Below are positions 18,455 to 27,807 of a stretch of 64,000 nucleotides of DNA, piece after piece. Each line of letters starts with the position of its first letter. The stretch's first letter is position 1. Made by a program: the position numbers and the translations under genes. Source of the DNA: Flavobacterium galactosidilyticum. Its GTDB lineage: Bacteria > Bacteroidota > Bacteroidia > Flavobacteriales > Flavobacteriaceae. The notes beneath the pieces are model-generated. The model was not told where the DNA came from and searched no databases. It was given only the letters and a program-made list of their open reading frames with translations. The stretch is from NCBI RefSeq assembly GCF_020911945.1, contig NZ_CP087135.1, forward strand, positions 2,716,001-2,780,000, read 5' to 3'.

Positions 18455-18486
18455 CAAAATTAAACTTTAAAACTAAAGAAAGACAA
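18455..18486 (-). promoter_or_regulatory. Promoter of the M1 peptidase gene
   Basis: On the - strand TTG (18484-18486) is followed after 21 bases by TAATTTTG (18455-18462). This matches the Bacteroidota consensus TTG-N17-23-TAnnTTTG. The start codon is 17 bases further on. Confidence 0.65.
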
Positions 18487-18503
18487 TCCTCGAAAGTTTA
18501 TTT

Positions 18504-19541
18504 TTATGGATAAATCAGAGCATATTCTTGAAGTAATTTATTCTCCTTACCCCGTATTTCCATAGTGACTTTATTTTTTTTAAAATCAAATTTTAGGACT
18601 CCAAAGTTGATCTCTTTAACTACTTCACCTTTTACAAACAAATTTTCTTCCCCTGAAAAATTTTTATAAATGTGTGTGAGTCCGCTGGAAGTAAAATCAA
18701 CTAATGGATACGACAAACCTGGAATGTTTTTAGAAGAGAAAGTTGCAATATGACGATCACCAGAAATGATAAACGTCCCTTTAGCTTTTGAGGAAACTAT
18801 TATTTTTTCTAATTTATCAATTTCATGAGGGAAATTTGCCCAAGCTTCAAAACCATGCTTATTTGATAAAAACTGAATGCTGCTTACAATAACGTTAAAC
18901 TGAGCATCTGATGAATTAAGTTCATTTTCAAGCCATTTCCATTGTGCTTCTCCAAGCATTGTTCCTTCACCATATTTATTCGGTTGAAAACGTTTTGAAC
19001 CAACTCCTTTAGTAAGCCCTGTTCTAAAAAAACGAGTATCTAATACAATAATTTTTACTTTATTTTTATTGACAGTGATGATTTTAGAATTATAAACCCC
19101 ATCTCTTTTTCGTTCAATCGCATTTTTTGGAGTATCTAAAAAATCCAGTAATAATTGTTGGCTTTCTCTTTTGAATGGGTAATTCTCTCCTCCATCATTA
19201 GCACCAAAATCATGATCATCCCAAGTTCCTAATATAATTTTATCTTTAATGAATTTTAAATAATCCGCATCTTGCTTTTGAAAATTATAATTATTTTCTA
19301 GAAACTTCATGTCTTCGGTATCAGAATAGACGTTGTCACCTCCCCAAATCCAAACTGAAGGATGGTTTTTATCTATAGCTGGCCACAGTTCGTTTTTAAT
19401 CTTTTGATTGTCACAAGAACCGAATGCAATTGTAAACAGTGAATTTTGATTTTGATTTTCTATTGCGATCGTATTTTCAGCATGCTGCGTTTTGCAATTT
19501 GTGAAAACTGCAACAGTCAGAAGGAACAGTACTTTTTTCAT
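18504..19541 (-). CDS. PhoD-like metallophosphatase lipoprotein
   Basis: The 345-residue protein has a lipoprotein signal (VLFLLTVAVFTNC) and the alkaline phosphatase D / PhoD-like blocks: TIAFGSCDNQ, WIWGGDNVYSD, GTWDDHDFGANDGGENY, IVLDTRFFR and ISGDRHIATF. The Asp/His/Asn residues in these form a dimetal site. Substrates in the family are phosphodiesters and phosphomonoesters. It lies downstream of the ATP-grasp/M17/esterase operon but is cut off from it by a strong terminator at 19.6 kb. Confidence 0.85.
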   Translation of the reverse strand: MKKVLFLLTVAVFTNCKTQHAENTIAIENQNQNSLFTIAFGSCDNQKIKNELWPAIDKNHPSVWIWGGDNVYSDTEDMKFLENNYNFQKQDADYLKFIKDKIILGTWDDHDFGANDGGENYPFKRESQQLLLDFLDTPKNAIERKRDGVYNSKIITVNKNKVKIIVLDTRFFRTGLTKGVGSKRFQPNKYGEGTMLGEAQWKWLENELNSSDAQFNVIVSSIQFLSNKHGFEAWANFPHEIDKLEKIIVSSKAKGTFIISGDRHIATFSSKNIPGLSYPLVDFTSSGLTHIYKNFSGEENLFVKGEVVKEINFGVLKFDFKKNKVTMEIRGKENKLLQEYALIYP

Positions 19542-19610
19542 TTATTTTATTTTTGAAAAATCTATTCGAAGGTAATACAATCAATAGTATTTAACGTTAC
19601 GTTATGTTTA

Positions 19611-19650
19611 TTAAAAAAGCGACTAAATCAATGTGAAGTAGTCGCTTATT
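19611..19650 (-). terminator. Terminator of the ATP-grasp/M17/esterase operon
   Basis: AAGCGACT (19617-19624) pairs with AGTCGCTT (19640-19647). Read on the - strand, the stem is followed by a run of six T. Confidence 0.85.
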
Positions 19651-19670
19651 TCAATTATTAATTTAATGAT

Positions 19671-20885
19671 TTAATGTAAGTTGGTCACTTTAGCTTGCGC
19701 AACAACAGCAGTAAATTCAGCTGCTAAACGAGAACCATAATCTTCTAATAGTTCTAAAACTCTTTCTTGCTTATCTGATTTTACAATTAGTCCTGCATGA
19801 TAATCTAAAGGAACTTTAAAACACACTTCAGGATCTGAGAATGAAGATAGATCTGGATGCTCAAACTTAGATAACGTTAAAACAATACCAGCGTACTCTT
19901 TTTTAACTTTAGGCAAATTATATTTAGTTCCTTTAACCAAACAGTCTTCTATAGCTGCCCATTCTTTCCACAAATTAATATTAGAAGCTTCAGCCACCAT
20001 TTCAGCAATATGCGCTCCACCTACTCTTGAAGAGGTTTCTAGGAAATAAATTTGTCCAGTTTCTTTACATTTGATAAATTCAGTGTGCGATGCACCATGT
20101 TTCAATCCAAAACCTTTTATTACTTGTTCGTTTACTTTTTTGATAGCCTTATCATCTTCAGAGTTGTATTTGACATTTGCTGAACGAAAAACACCTCCAC
20201 CTTGCGAAACTTCCATCGGTGTAACCAGATACCTTGAAGTGAGGCTAAAAAGTATTTTACCTTCAAAAATTAAACTATCACAATGATAAACATCACCGGG
20301 TTTAAATTGCTCTAATAAATACTTGAATCTGTTATTTCCCATCTCGTTGATGTGAATCCACAAACTCTCTTTATCATAGACTTTTATGATACCAGATGCT
20401 GAAGCCTCAGAACGCGGTTTAAAAACCCATGGTGCTTCAACTGAATCAGCGAAAGTATTAATGTCATGATCGTTAAATAATGAGCAAAAAGCAGGAATTG
20501 GTATTCCGCAACTTTTTGCACGCATACGCATCGCTAATTTATCTCTAAAATAACGTCCTGTTGTTTGACCCATTCCGCTAATCCGAAGATTTTCTCGCAA
20601 ATATGTCGCTTTTTCAACATCGTAATCATCCAAAGCTACAATTGCATCCACTTTATTTGACTTCATAAAATTGCCAACGCCTAACAAAAGGTGCTCTAGA
20701 TTCCACTCGAAATCTTGACCTTCCATATAGAAAATCTCATCAATGTGCTCGTGTGGCCATGCTTCGTCTTTAAGTTTATCGCTGGTAACTAAATAAACTT
20801 TGTTGCCCAAATTTTTTAATTGAATTAAAAAATCGGCACCCTTGAAATAATTTGAAATACAAAGTAAGGTTTTTGAGTTTTCCAT
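19671..20885 (-). CDS. ATP-grasp ligase (carnosine synthase/BL00235-like)
   Basis: This is a 404-residue ATP-grasp protein. The nucleotide lysine is in WVFKPRSEASASG (Lys156, followed by the small-residue loop) and the metal site is in ASHTEF (Glu269) and FLETSSRVGG (Glu283). The SSRVGGAHIAEMV end replaces the more usual NPR and resembles L-amino-acid ligases of the carnosine-synthase type. Such enzymes join amino acids or dipeptides. It starts 3 bases after the stop of an M17 leucyl aminopeptidase, so a ligase and a peptidase are translationally linked. It is the third ATP-grasp gene in the window and probably belongs with the cluster at 0.9-6 kb. Confidence 0.88.
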   Translation of the reverse strand: MENSKTLLCISNYFKGADFLIQLKNLGNKVYLVTSDKLKDEAWPHEHIDEIFYMEGQDFEWNLEHLLLGVGNFMKSNKVDAIVALDDYDVEKATYLRENLRISGMGQTTGRYFRDKLAMRMRAKSCGIPIPAFCSLFNDHDINTFADSVEAPWVFKPRSEASASGIIKVYDKESLWIHINEMGNNRFKYLLEQFKPGDVYHCDSLIFEGKILFSLTSRYLVTPMEVSQGGGVFRSANVKYNSEDDKAIKKVNEQVIKGFGLKHGASHTEFIKCKETGQIYFLETSSRVGGAHIAEMVAEASNINLWKEWAAIEDCLVKGTKYNLPKVKKEYAGIVLTLSKFEHPDLSSFSDPEVCFKVPLDYHAGLIVKSDKQERVLELLEDYGSRLAAEFTAVVAQAKVTNLH

Positions 20886-20888
20886 AGA

Positions 20889-22322
20889 TTATAAGTTTTC
20901 AATGAATTTAGTTAATAAATGTACGCCATAAGCGGTTGCGTGTTTACTTTTTGCAAATTCATCATCGCCAAATGCGACACCGGCAACATCAAGATGTGCC
21001 CAAGCAGTATGTTCCTGTGTAAAGTATTCTAAAAATTTAGCTGCGCTAATCGCTCCTGCAACTGGTTTTCCACTATAGTTTTTCACATCAGCAATATCGC
21101 TCTCAATATCTGATTTATAAACGTCCCAAAGCGGTAAAGGCCAAAGACGTTCTCCAACTTCATCGCCACTTTCTTGTAACTTCTTTGACATTTCTTCATT
21201 ATTAGTAAACAAAGCGCCACATTCATATCCAAAAGTACCAACACTACTTCCGGTAAGAGTAGCAATGTCAACAACGTAATCGGGCTTGAAATTCTTGATT
21301 AAATACGATAATCCATCGGCTAAAACGAGTCGGCCTTCCGCATCAGTATCAATAATCTCAATAGAATTACCACTGTAACTATGGATAACATCACTTGGTA
21401 AAAATGACTTTGAATCTACTGAATTTTCAGCACATGGAACTATAGCTGTAACTTTTATAGGCAATTGTAAATCAGCTATAAGTTGCATCGCTCCTAAAAT
21501 AGCTCCTCCACCAGCCATGTCACATTTCATGTGAAGCATACCAGCGGTTTTTATATTTAATCCTCCAGTATCGAAGGTGATTCCTTTTCCTACTAAACCT
21601 ACGTGTTTCATTGATTTCACTTCTACTTTTGGAGTGTAATTCATGATAATAAATTGAGGTTCATTTTCACTTCCTTTTCCAACAGCTAAGAATGCGCCTA
21701 AACCAGCTATTTTTGAGGCATCGTATCCTAAAACTTCTACTTCAAAACCGTATTTCTCTCCAGTATCTTTAGCCCAATTAGATAAGTATTTAGGAGTAAC
21801 TGTATTAGGTGGTAAATCAACTAAATTGTACACACTTAATTGTGCTTTACTTATTTTAATTGCTTTTTTGGCTGTAGCCAAATGATCTTTACCAGAAACT
21901 AAATTTAAAGTAAAATCAGGATCTAAAAAAGGATGTGCCTTTTTATCAGCTTTAAAATGACCTAAATCATAAGTACCTAATAACAACCCAGAAATAATTG
22001 CTTCTACCTGATTATCTGTCAATTGCTCAGGTAAAACTAAAGCTATGTTGGAACTAAAATATTCTTTTTGTTTAGCTGAAATTCTACGAAAAATAATCTT
22101 TAAAGCTTTATAATCTATTGCTTTTCCTAATCCAATAAATAAGTAAATATTATTATTCTTCTCTGCTAAATAGTGCGTGTCTTTTTTCCCAAAAAAAACT
22201 TTTGCAGGAATTTCTAATCCATCAAACGCAATTGGAACAATATTTTTTTCATAAGTTTCGAATACCGCAATTAAAACTGTTCCTGAAAAATGATCTGTAT
22301 TTTGTATTGTGTTTGTTTTCAT
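20889..22322 (-). CDS. M17 leucyl aminopeptidase
   Basis: The 477-residue cytosolic dimetal peptidase has the M17 motifs in order: GKGITFDTGGLNIK (Lys246, Asp251), MKCDMAGG (Asp268) and DTDAEGRL (Asp325, Asp327, Glu329, Arg331), where the usual signature is NTDAEGRL. Length is normal for PepA-like enzymes. It sits between an esterase (56 bases upstream) and an ATP-grasp ligase (3 bases downstream), which is an unusual setting for a housekeeping pepA. M17 enzymes can also hydrolyse Cys-Gly, as needed in gamma-glutamyl compound turnover. Confidence 0.92.
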   Translation of the reverse strand: MKTNTIQNTDHFSGTVLIAVFETYEKNIVPIAFDGLEIPAKVFFGKKDTHYLAEKNNNIYLFIGLGKAIDYKALKIIFRRISAKQKEYFSSNIALVLPEQLTDNQVEAIISGLLLGTYDLGHFKADKKAHPFLDPDFTLNLVSGKDHLATAKKAIKISKAQLSVYNLVDLPPNTVTPKYLSNWAKDTGEKYGFEVEVLGYDASKIAGLGAFLAVGKGSENEPQFIIMNYTPKVEVKSMKHVGLVGKGITFDTGGLNIKTAGMLHMKCDMAGGGAILGAMQLIADLQLPIKVTAIVPCAENSVDSKSFLPSDVIHSYSGNSIEIIDTDAEGRLVLADGLSYLIKNFKPDYVVDIATLTGSSVGTFGYECGALFTNNEEMSKKLQESGDEVGERLWPLPLWDVYKSDIESDIADVKNYSGKPVAGAISAAKFLEYFTQEHTAWAHLDVAGVAFGDDEFAKSKHATAYGVHLLTKFIENL

Positions 22323-22378
22323 TTGTTACTTTTTAATTCTTAATCGATATTATAAATAATTACACGCTCTGTAAAATT

Positions 22379-23509
22379 TTATTTTGATTGAAAAAACAAC
22401 CACTCAATTGCTTTTGGAAATTCATCACTCCAATAGGTTTCATTATGTTTTCCTTTTGGATTTATACTTAAATTAATTTTAGTATTCTCTTTTATAAAGG
22501 TACTAGAAATCAATTTTTGCTTAAAACTTTTCATATCACTAACCATTGTTTGGCTTTCCTGTCCTCCTCCGTACAAATAAATTTTTGTATCCGCTACAGT
22601 TGCTTTTTTGGAACTTATTTTTATTTCTGGAACCACCCAGAGTGAGGGAGAAAAAATCATAAGTCTACCAAATACATCTGGATTTTGTAATCCGCTAAAA
22701 ATGCTTACTAATCCACCCATTGAGCTTCCTCCTATTCCAGTGAATTCTTGTTCTTTTTTAGTTCTAAAATTACTATCTATAAAAGGCTTAAGCGTATCTC
22801 TTACAAAGCGAATGTATTTTTTTCCTTCTCCTTTTCCTAAGATTGTTTTTCCAACATTATATTCTTTTATACGATCTTCGTCAGCGTGCTCTATAGCTAT
22901 AATTATTATTTTTCCAATTTTATACTCAGACATTACTGCCAATTTTTTATCAATTTCCCAATTGCCAAATTCGGCAGATTCATTGAATAAATTTTGCGCA
23001 TCCTGCAAATACATCACTGGATAACTCTCACTAGAATTATCATAATCATGTGGCAATAAAGCCCATATTTTTCTAGTTTTATTCAGTTGTGGAATTTCAA
23101 ATTCATCTGAAATTAACAAAACCTGTGGTAAATAATTTTGCTTAAAAGGCAACCAATTTTTTCTCCATCTTGCTACATGCTCTTCTTGAATTCCCGTATG
23201 AAGGAACGTGGAGCGATTTTCAGTACGATTCCCTTCATTGTTTATTTCTACGTCACTCCAATCTCCTTTTGTAAACTTATATAGAAGTTCATCTGGATAA
23301 TCAAAATCATTCGGGAATTTATAATGATAAGAACTACTTCCTATTTTCTCCATCATAAATTCTTTGTCCTGCGTTCTCCAATTGTTGAAATTCCCTGAAA
23401 TATAAACCGGACGAGAATCATCTTCATCAGTAGTCAAAATAATATTTAAACCTGTATTTATTGTTGTACTTTTTAATTCTTCTTTAAATGGGAAATTATC
23501 TGAATTCAT
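22379..23509 (-). CDS. Two-domain esterase with N-terminal carbohydrate-binding-like module
   Basis: The 376-residue protein starts with an early-set/AMPK-glycogen-binding-like beta domain (RPVYISGNFNNWRTQ, residues 33-47) followed by an enterochelin-esterase-type alpha/beta hydrolase. The nucleophile is Ser263 in GIGGSSMGGL and the histidine is His355 in KGKHNETYW. Fes and IroE share this architecture and cut siderophore esters. There is no signal peptide. It is the first gene of the operon with the M17 peptidase and the ATP-grasp ligase, mirroring the esterase that heads the cluster at 0.9 kb. Confidence 0.87.
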   Translation of the reverse strand: MNSDNFPFKEELKSTTINTGLNIILTTDEDDSRPVYISGNFNNWRTQDKEFMMEKIGSSSYHYKFPNDFDYPDELLYKFTKGDWSDVEINNEGNRTENRSTFLHTGIQEEHVARWRKNWLPFKQNYLPQVLLISDEFEIPQLNKTRKIWALLPHDYDNSSESYPVMYLQDAQNLFNESAEFGNWEIDKKLAVMSEYKIGKIIIIAIEHADEDRIKEYNVGKTILGKGEGKKYIRFVRDTLKPFIDSNFRTKKEQEFTGIGGSSMGGLVSIFSGLQNPDVFGRLMIFSPSLWVVPEIKISSKKATVADTKIYLYGGGQESQTMVSDMKSFKQKLISSTFIKENTKINLSINPKGKHNETYWSDEFPKAIEWLFFQSK

Positions 23510-23577
23510 AAATCACTTGTTATTCTAGTATTTTATACGAATAGTAAATATAGTGGATTGTTTTTTGAAATAAAAGA

Positions 23578-23618
23578 AAAAAAATCCAATAGACAATCGA
23601 AATTGTTATTGGATTTAT
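23578..23618 (-). terminator. Terminator of the histidine operon
   Basis: AAATCCAAT (23582-23590) pairs with ATTGGATTT (23608-23616), with an inner ACAAT/ATTGT helix. On the - strand a run of about nine T follows. Confidence 0.88.
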
Positions 23619-23644
23619 ATTTAAGGAGGGAAATTAAAACTATT

Positions 23645-24244
23645 TTATTTTTGGCGACTTTTTAAAACATCGACAACATCGTTCAACTGAAACCCTTTGG
23701 CCTGTAATAAAATAAGATAATGAAAAAGTAAATCCGCACTTTCGCTCAAAAATAAATCATCATTATCGTCTTTGGCTTCGATTACAACTTCTACAGCTTC
23801 TTCACCGACTTTTTGAGCAATTTTATTGATTCCTAATTTAAACAAGGATGCTACGTAACTTTTTTCAGAATCGGCATTTTCTCTTCGAATCTTAATTGTA
23901 TTTTCTAAATCTGAAATAAAACCGTAATCTATTTTATTTTTTTCTGCCCAGCACGTATCAGTTCCTTTATGGCAAGTTGGTCCCTCTGGTTTCACTTGAA
24001 TTAACAACGTATCATTATCACAGTCATTTTTGATGTCAATCAAATTTAAAAAATTACCACTTTCCTCGCCTTTTGTCCAAAGTCTTTGTTTCGTGCGACT
24101 GTAAAAAGTTACCTTTTTAGTATCCAATGTTTTTTGATACGCTTCAGCATTCATGTAACCCAACATCAAAACTGATTTCGTTTCGCTGTCTTGAATGATG
24201 GCAGGAATCAATCCGTCTGTATTTTTTGAAAAATCTATATTCAT
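23645..24244 (-). CDS. hisIE: Bifunctional phosphoribosyl-AMP cyclohydrolase / phosphoribosyl-ATP pyrophosphatase
   Basis: This is a 199-residue fusion. Residues 1 to about 110 are HisI with VTFYSRTKQRLWTKGEESG and the zinc ligands in GPTCHKGTDTCW. The rest is HisE with SYVASLF, KVGEEAVEVVIEA and DLLFHYLILLQ. It catalyses the second and third steps of histidine biosynthesis, opening the AMP ring after pyrophosphate loss. It is the last gene of the operon, followed by a strong terminator. The HisIE order is the usual one in Bacteroidota and enterobacteria. Confidence 0.97.
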   Translation of the reverse strand: MNIDFSKNTDGLIPAIIQDSETKSVLMLGYMNAEAYQKTLDTKKVTFYSRTKQRLWTKGEESGNFLNLIDIKNDCDNDTLLIQVKPEGPTCHKGTDTCWAEKNKIDYGFISDLENTIKIRRENADSEKSYVASLFKLGINKIAQKVGEEAVEVVIEAKDDNDDLFLSESADLLFHYLILLQAKGFQLNDVVDVLKSRQK

Positions 24245-24245
24245 T

Positions 24246-24334
24246 TTTTTTTAAGTTTAGTAAATTGTCAGAACTGAATAGTTATTAGTAAAAAGCATAA
24301 TTTTTTTTTACATTCTACTACTCACTTTTCATTA
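24246..24334. repeat. Intergenic repeat at the hisF-hisIE junction
   Basis: The junction carries the tandem-like motif CTACTCACTTTTCATTACTCAC (two CTCAC units) and a partly complementary TAGTTATTAGTAAAAAG arm. Its edge runs into the hisF stop codon, so the last hisF codons are part of it. The motif looks like a repeat type I associate with Flavobacterium intergenic DNA. Only one copy is visible here. Confidence 0.45.
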
Positions 24335-25093
24335 CTCACATATTCGTACTTCTATATTGTTATTTTTTAATTCCTTTTTTAAAGTCTTAATTTCAATTTC
24401 TTTAAAATGAAATACGCTTGCCGCCAAAGCTGCATCAGCTTTTCCTATTTGAAAAGCATCTACAAAATGCTCGATATTTCCTGCACCGCCAGACGCGATT
24501 ATTGGAATATTAACTAATTCTGATAATTTTGCCAAAGCTTCATTAGCAAATCCATTTTTGGTTCCGTCATTATCCATTGAAGTAAATAGAATTTCTCCCG
24601 CTCCTCTTTGTTCAACTTCTTGAGCCCAATCAAATAAATTCAATTCTGTAGCTACTTTTCCACCTACTAAATGCACGATCCATTGTTCATCAATTTGTTT
24701 GGCATCAATAGCAACTACTACACATTGACTCCCAAATTTTTGCGCCAAATCATTAATTAATTCTGGATTTTTAACGGCTGATGAATTGATAGAAACTTTA
24801 TCCGCTCCATTTTGAAGCAAAATTTCAACATCTTCAACAGAAGAAATTCCACCGCCAACAGTAAATGGAATATTGATTGTCGAGGCTACTTTTCGAACCA
24901 AATCAACCAAAGTTTTCCTTCTTTCTTCGGTAGCTGAAATATCCAAGAAAACTAATTCGTCAGCTCCTTCATCCGAATAGATTTTAGCTAATTCTACGGG
25001 ATCACCTGCATCACGTAAATCTACAAAATTTACACCTTTCACCGTTCGTCCGTTTTTAATATCTAAACAAGGAATTATTCTTTTAGTAAGCAT
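24332..25093 (-). CDS. hisF: Imidazole glycerol phosphate synthase, cyclase subunit
   Basis: The 253-residue (beta/alpha)8 barrel has the catalytic aspartates in [15 protein letters not shown] and in [12 protein letters not shown], and phosphate sites VGGGI and ASGGAG. It closes the imidazole ring using ammonia channelled from HisH. It lies between hisA and hisIE and is separated from both by short repeat-filled gaps. Confidence 0.97.
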   Translation of the reverse strand: MLTKRIIPCLDIKNGRTVKGVNFVDLRDAGDPVELAKIYSDEGADELVFLDISATEERRKTLVDLVRKVASTINIPFTVGGGISSVEDVEILLQNGADKVSINSSAVKNPELINDLAQKFGSQCVVVAIDAKQIDEQWIVHLVGGKVATELNLFDWAQEVEQRGAGEILFTSMDNDGTKNGFANEALAKLSELVNIPIIASGGAGNIEHFVDAFQIGKADAALAASVFHFKEIEIKTLKKELKNNNIEVRICE

Positions 25094-25100
25094 CTTTTTT

Positions 25101-25180
25101 AAATTTATTAATTAGAAAATTAGTCAATCAGATAATGTAAAAAATCATCCAATTTTCTAATTATCTTATTTTCTAATTAT
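25101..25180. repeat. TTAGAAAAT-type inverted repeat at the hisA-hisF junction
   Basis: AATTAGAAAATTAGTCAATC (from 25110) faces CAATTTTCTAATTATC and TATTTTCTAATT (to about 25179) on the other arm. The second arm reaches into hisA and supplies its last residues, IIRK, and stop. The same motif family fills the gap between efp and the LpxD-like gene at 54.36-54.49 kb. Confidence 0.65.
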
Positions 25181-25909
25181 GAATTCTTCCAATTGTTTCA
25201 TCAAAATTCTACCTTCATAAATCGCTTTTCCGATGATTGTTCCTTCACAACCTAATTCGGCTAATTTAGGTAATTCATCAAAAGTTGATATTCCTCCCGA
25301 AGCGATTAATTTAATCTCGACTCCGCTCGATTTGACATTACATTGGTCCAATATTTTGGCATATAAATCAAAACTTGGTCCTTCAAGCATGCCATCTTTA
25401 GCTATATCGGTACAAATTACATATTGAATTCCTTTATTTTGATAATCTTGTATAAACGGAATCAAATCCTCGTTAGAATCTTCTAACCAGCCTGAAACTG
25501 CCACTTTTTCATTGGTAGCATCCGCACCCAAAATGATTTTATCAGCACCATATTCAGCAATCCATTTTTCGAAAATGGCTCTGTTTTTGACAGCAATACT
25601 GCCACCCGTAATTTGGTTCGCGCCACTTTCAAAGGCAATCTTTAAATCAGCATCCGATTTTAATCCACCACCAAAATCAATTTTTAGTTTTGTTTTTGAG
25701 GCAATCTGTTCCAATATTTTGTAGTTTACAATTTGACTCGATTTTGCTCCGTCTAAATCTACCAAATGTAAGTATTCAATTCCGTGTGCTTCAAATTCTT
25801 TGGCTACTTCAAGCGGATTTTCATTGTATATAATCTTAGTGTTGTAATCCCCTTTGGACAAACGAACACATTTTCCGTCTATGATATCTATTGCTGGTAT
25901 TATTCTCAT
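25166..25909 (-). CDS. hisA: ProFAR isomerase
   Basis: The 247-residue (beta/alpha)8 barrel is homologous to His[23 protein letters not shown] with the first catalytic Asp, [12 protein letters not shown], and [15 protein letters not shown] with the second Asp. It isomerises phosphoribosyl-formimino-AICAR-phosphate. The C-terminal residues IIRK are encoded inside an intergenic repeat, so the tail may differ from relatives. Confidence 0.97.
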   Translation of the reverse strand: MRIIPAIDIIDGKCVRLSKGDYNTKIIYNENPLEVAKEFEAHGIEYLHLVDLDGAKSSQIVNYKILEQIASKTKLKIDFGGGLKSDADLKIAFESGANQITGGSIAVKNRAIFEKWIAEYGADKIILGADATNEKVAVSGWLEDSNEDLIPFIQDYQNKGIQYVICTDIAKDGMLEGPSFDLYAKILDQCNVKSSGVEIKLIASGGISTFDELPKLAELGCEGTIIGKAIYEGRILMKQLEEFIIRK

Positions 25910-25966
25910 TGAATTTTAGATTTCAAATTATAATTGCTTTTTTTTTTTGCAATTGATATTGCTATT

Positions 25967-26548
25967 TTACATTTTTAAAAAATTCCCCAAAATTTGTTCT
26001 CCAATATCACCGCTTTTCTCGGGGTGAAACTGCGTTCCGTAAAAATTATCTTTTTGCAAAGCTGAAGAATATTCTACTTCATAATTAGTAGTAGCAATAG
26101 CTTCAATACAAAGTGGAGCATAAAAACTATGAACTAAGTACATGTATTCATTTTCACTAATTCCGTCAAACAAAGGCGATTTGAGATTGTAAATTTGGTT
26201 CCAACCCATTTGCGGAACTTTTACTTTATTTGAAAATTTCACAACATCAACATCAAAAATCCCTAAACCTTCAGTATTTCCCTCTTCAGAAGATTTGCAC
26301 ATTAATTGCATTCCCAAACAAATTCCTAAAACAGGTTGTTCTAATGTTGGAATCAAGCTCTCCAAACCACTTTCTACAAGCATTTTCATTGCTGAACTTG
26401 CTTCACCAACCCCAGGAAAAATTACTTTATCCGCAGCTTTTATTTCTTTCGGATTGTTACTCAAAATAGCTTTGAATCCCAATCTTTCGATGGCAAATAG
26501 GATACTTTGAATATTTCCTGCTCCGTAATTTATGATTACTATTTTCAT
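25967..26548 (-). CDS. hisH: Imidazole glycerol phosphate synthase, glutaminase subunit
   Basis: The 193-residue class I glutamine amidotransferase has PGVGEASSAMKML as oxyanion strand, the nucleophile in LGICLGMQLM, and His/Glu in YGTQFHPEKSG. It supplies ammonia to HisF. A long inverted repeat ends 9 bases upstream of its ATG and so overlaps the ribosome-binding region. Confidence 0.97.
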   Translation of the reverse strand: MKIVIINYGAGNIQSILFAIERLGFKAILSNNPKEIKAADKVIFPGVGEASSAMKMLVESGLESLIPTLEQPVLGICLGMQLMCKSSEEGNTEGLGIFDVDVVKFSNKVKVPQMGWNQIYNLKSPLFDGISENEYMYLVHSFYAPLCIEAIATTNYEVEYSSALQKDNFYGTQFHPEKSGDIGEQILGNFLKM

Positions 26549-26555
26549 TTTTGTT

Positions 26556-26645
26556 AAGCTTTTGGCTGTTAGCTTTTAGTAAGCACAATACCTAAATTTA
26601 AAATTATCGTTTTGCCAAAAGCCAAAAGCTAATGGCTAAAAGCCT
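26556..26645. repeat. GCTTTTGGCTGTTAGC-type inverted repeat at the hisB-hisH junction
   Basis: GCTTTTGGCTGTTAGC (26558-26573) faces GCCAAAAGCCAAAAGC and GGCTAAAAGCC on the other side. The same 16 bases occur at 55066-55081 ahead of efp. In both places the shared 16-mer stops exactly 9 bases before the next gene's ATG. Confidence 0.75.
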
Positions 26646-26647
26646 TT

Positions 26648-27784
26648 CTACAGCATGCCCTTCGTACTAGGCAAAATCATTTTTTCCGTATCCCGTTTTA
26701 CCGCTACTTTTATCGCTTTGGCGAAAGCTTTAAATATAGCTTCTATTTTGTGATGTTCGTTTTGTCCTTCTGCTTTGATATTAATGTTGGCTTTTGCACC
26801 ATCTGAGAATGATTTGAAAAAGTGTAAAAACATTTCTGTTGGCATTTTACCCACCATTTCACGTTTGAATTCGGTTTCCCAAACTAGCCAATTTCTACCG
26901 CCAAAATCAATAGCAACTTGTGCTAAACAATCGTCCATTGGCAAACAAAAACCATAACGTTCAATCCCTAATTTGTTTCCTAAAGCTTTTGCAAAAACTT
27001 CTCCAAGGGCTATTGCAGTATCTTCAATCGTGTGGTGTTCATCTACTTCTAAATCGCCTTTCACAAGAATCTCTAAATCCATTTGTCCGTGACGTGCAAT
27101 TTGGTCCAACATATGATCAAAAAAGGCAATTCCAGTTTCGATTTTGCTTTTTCCAGTTCCATCAAGGTTTAATTTGATAAAAATATCCGTTTCGTTCGTT
27201 TTTCTTTCAATAGAAGCCGTACGTTCTTCTAGTTTTAAAAACTCATAAATTGCTTGCCAATCAGTTGTTTGTAAAGCGATAAACGAATCTAATTCTTCTC
27301 TTTTGGAAGCAATTTCAGCACTTCCTAACCCTTCATCAGTATTGATGAAAATCGCTTTTGAACCCAAATTTTTAGCTAGTTCCACATCCGTAATTCTGTC
27401 TCCAATAACGAAAGAATTCTCTAAATCATAGTCAGAATTATCAATATATTTTGTCAATAAACCGGTAGCAGGCTTGCGTGTTGGTGCATTTTCATGCGGG
27501 AATGTTTTGTCAATCAAGACTTCTTTGAAAACAACACCTTCATTTTCAAATGATTTCATAACTAAATTATGAACGGGCCAAAAATTAATTTCTGGATGAG
27601 AATCAGTTCCCAAACCATCTTGATTGGTGACCATTACTAAGTCGAAATTCAATTCTTTTGCAATTTTCCCAAGATATTGAAATACATTTGGATAAAATTC
27701 TAATTTTTCGAAACTGTCTAATTGATAATCATTCGGTTCTAAAACCATTGTTCCGTCACGGTCTATAAAAAGTATTTTTTTCAT
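26648..27784 (-). CDS. hisB: Bifunctional histidinol-phosphatase / imidazoleglycerol-phosphate dehydratase
   Basis: This is a 378-residue fusion. The N-terminal HAD phosphatase has FIDRDGTMV at the start, VTNQDGLG and a [16 protein letters not shown] block. The C-terminal IGPD domain has [29 protein letters not shown] and [19 protein letters not shown], whose histidines bind manganese. It carries out steps 6 and 8 of the pathway, as in E. coli. It lies 23 bases after hisC. Confidence 0.97.
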   Translation of the reverse strand: MKKILFIDRDGTMVLEPNDYQLDSFEKLEFYPNVFQYLGKIAKELNFDLVMVTNQDGLGTDSHPEINFWPVHNLVMKSFENEGVVFKEVLIDKTFPHENAPTRKPATGLLTKYIDNSDYDLENSFVIGDRITDVELAKNLGSKAIFINTDEGLGSAEIASKREELDSFIALQTTDWQAIYEFLKLEERTASIERKTNETDIFIKLNLDGTGKSKIETGIAFFDHMLDQIARHGQMDLEILVKGDLEVDEHHTIEDTAIALGEVFAKALGNKLGIERYGFCLPMDDCLAQVAIDFGGRNWLVWETEFKREMVGKMPTEMFLHFFKSFSDGAKANINIKAEGQNEHHKIEAIFKAFAKAIKVAVKRDTEKMILPSTKGML

Positions 27785-27807
27785 TAAAAAAGTTTAAAGT
27801 ATTAGGT

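Noticed and set aside
20889..22322. M17 peptidase first read as an ordinary housekeeping gene unrelated to its neighbours
   Set aside because: The 3-base spacing to an ATP-grasp gene and the shared operon with an esterase argue for a dedicated role, though housekeeping use is not excluded.
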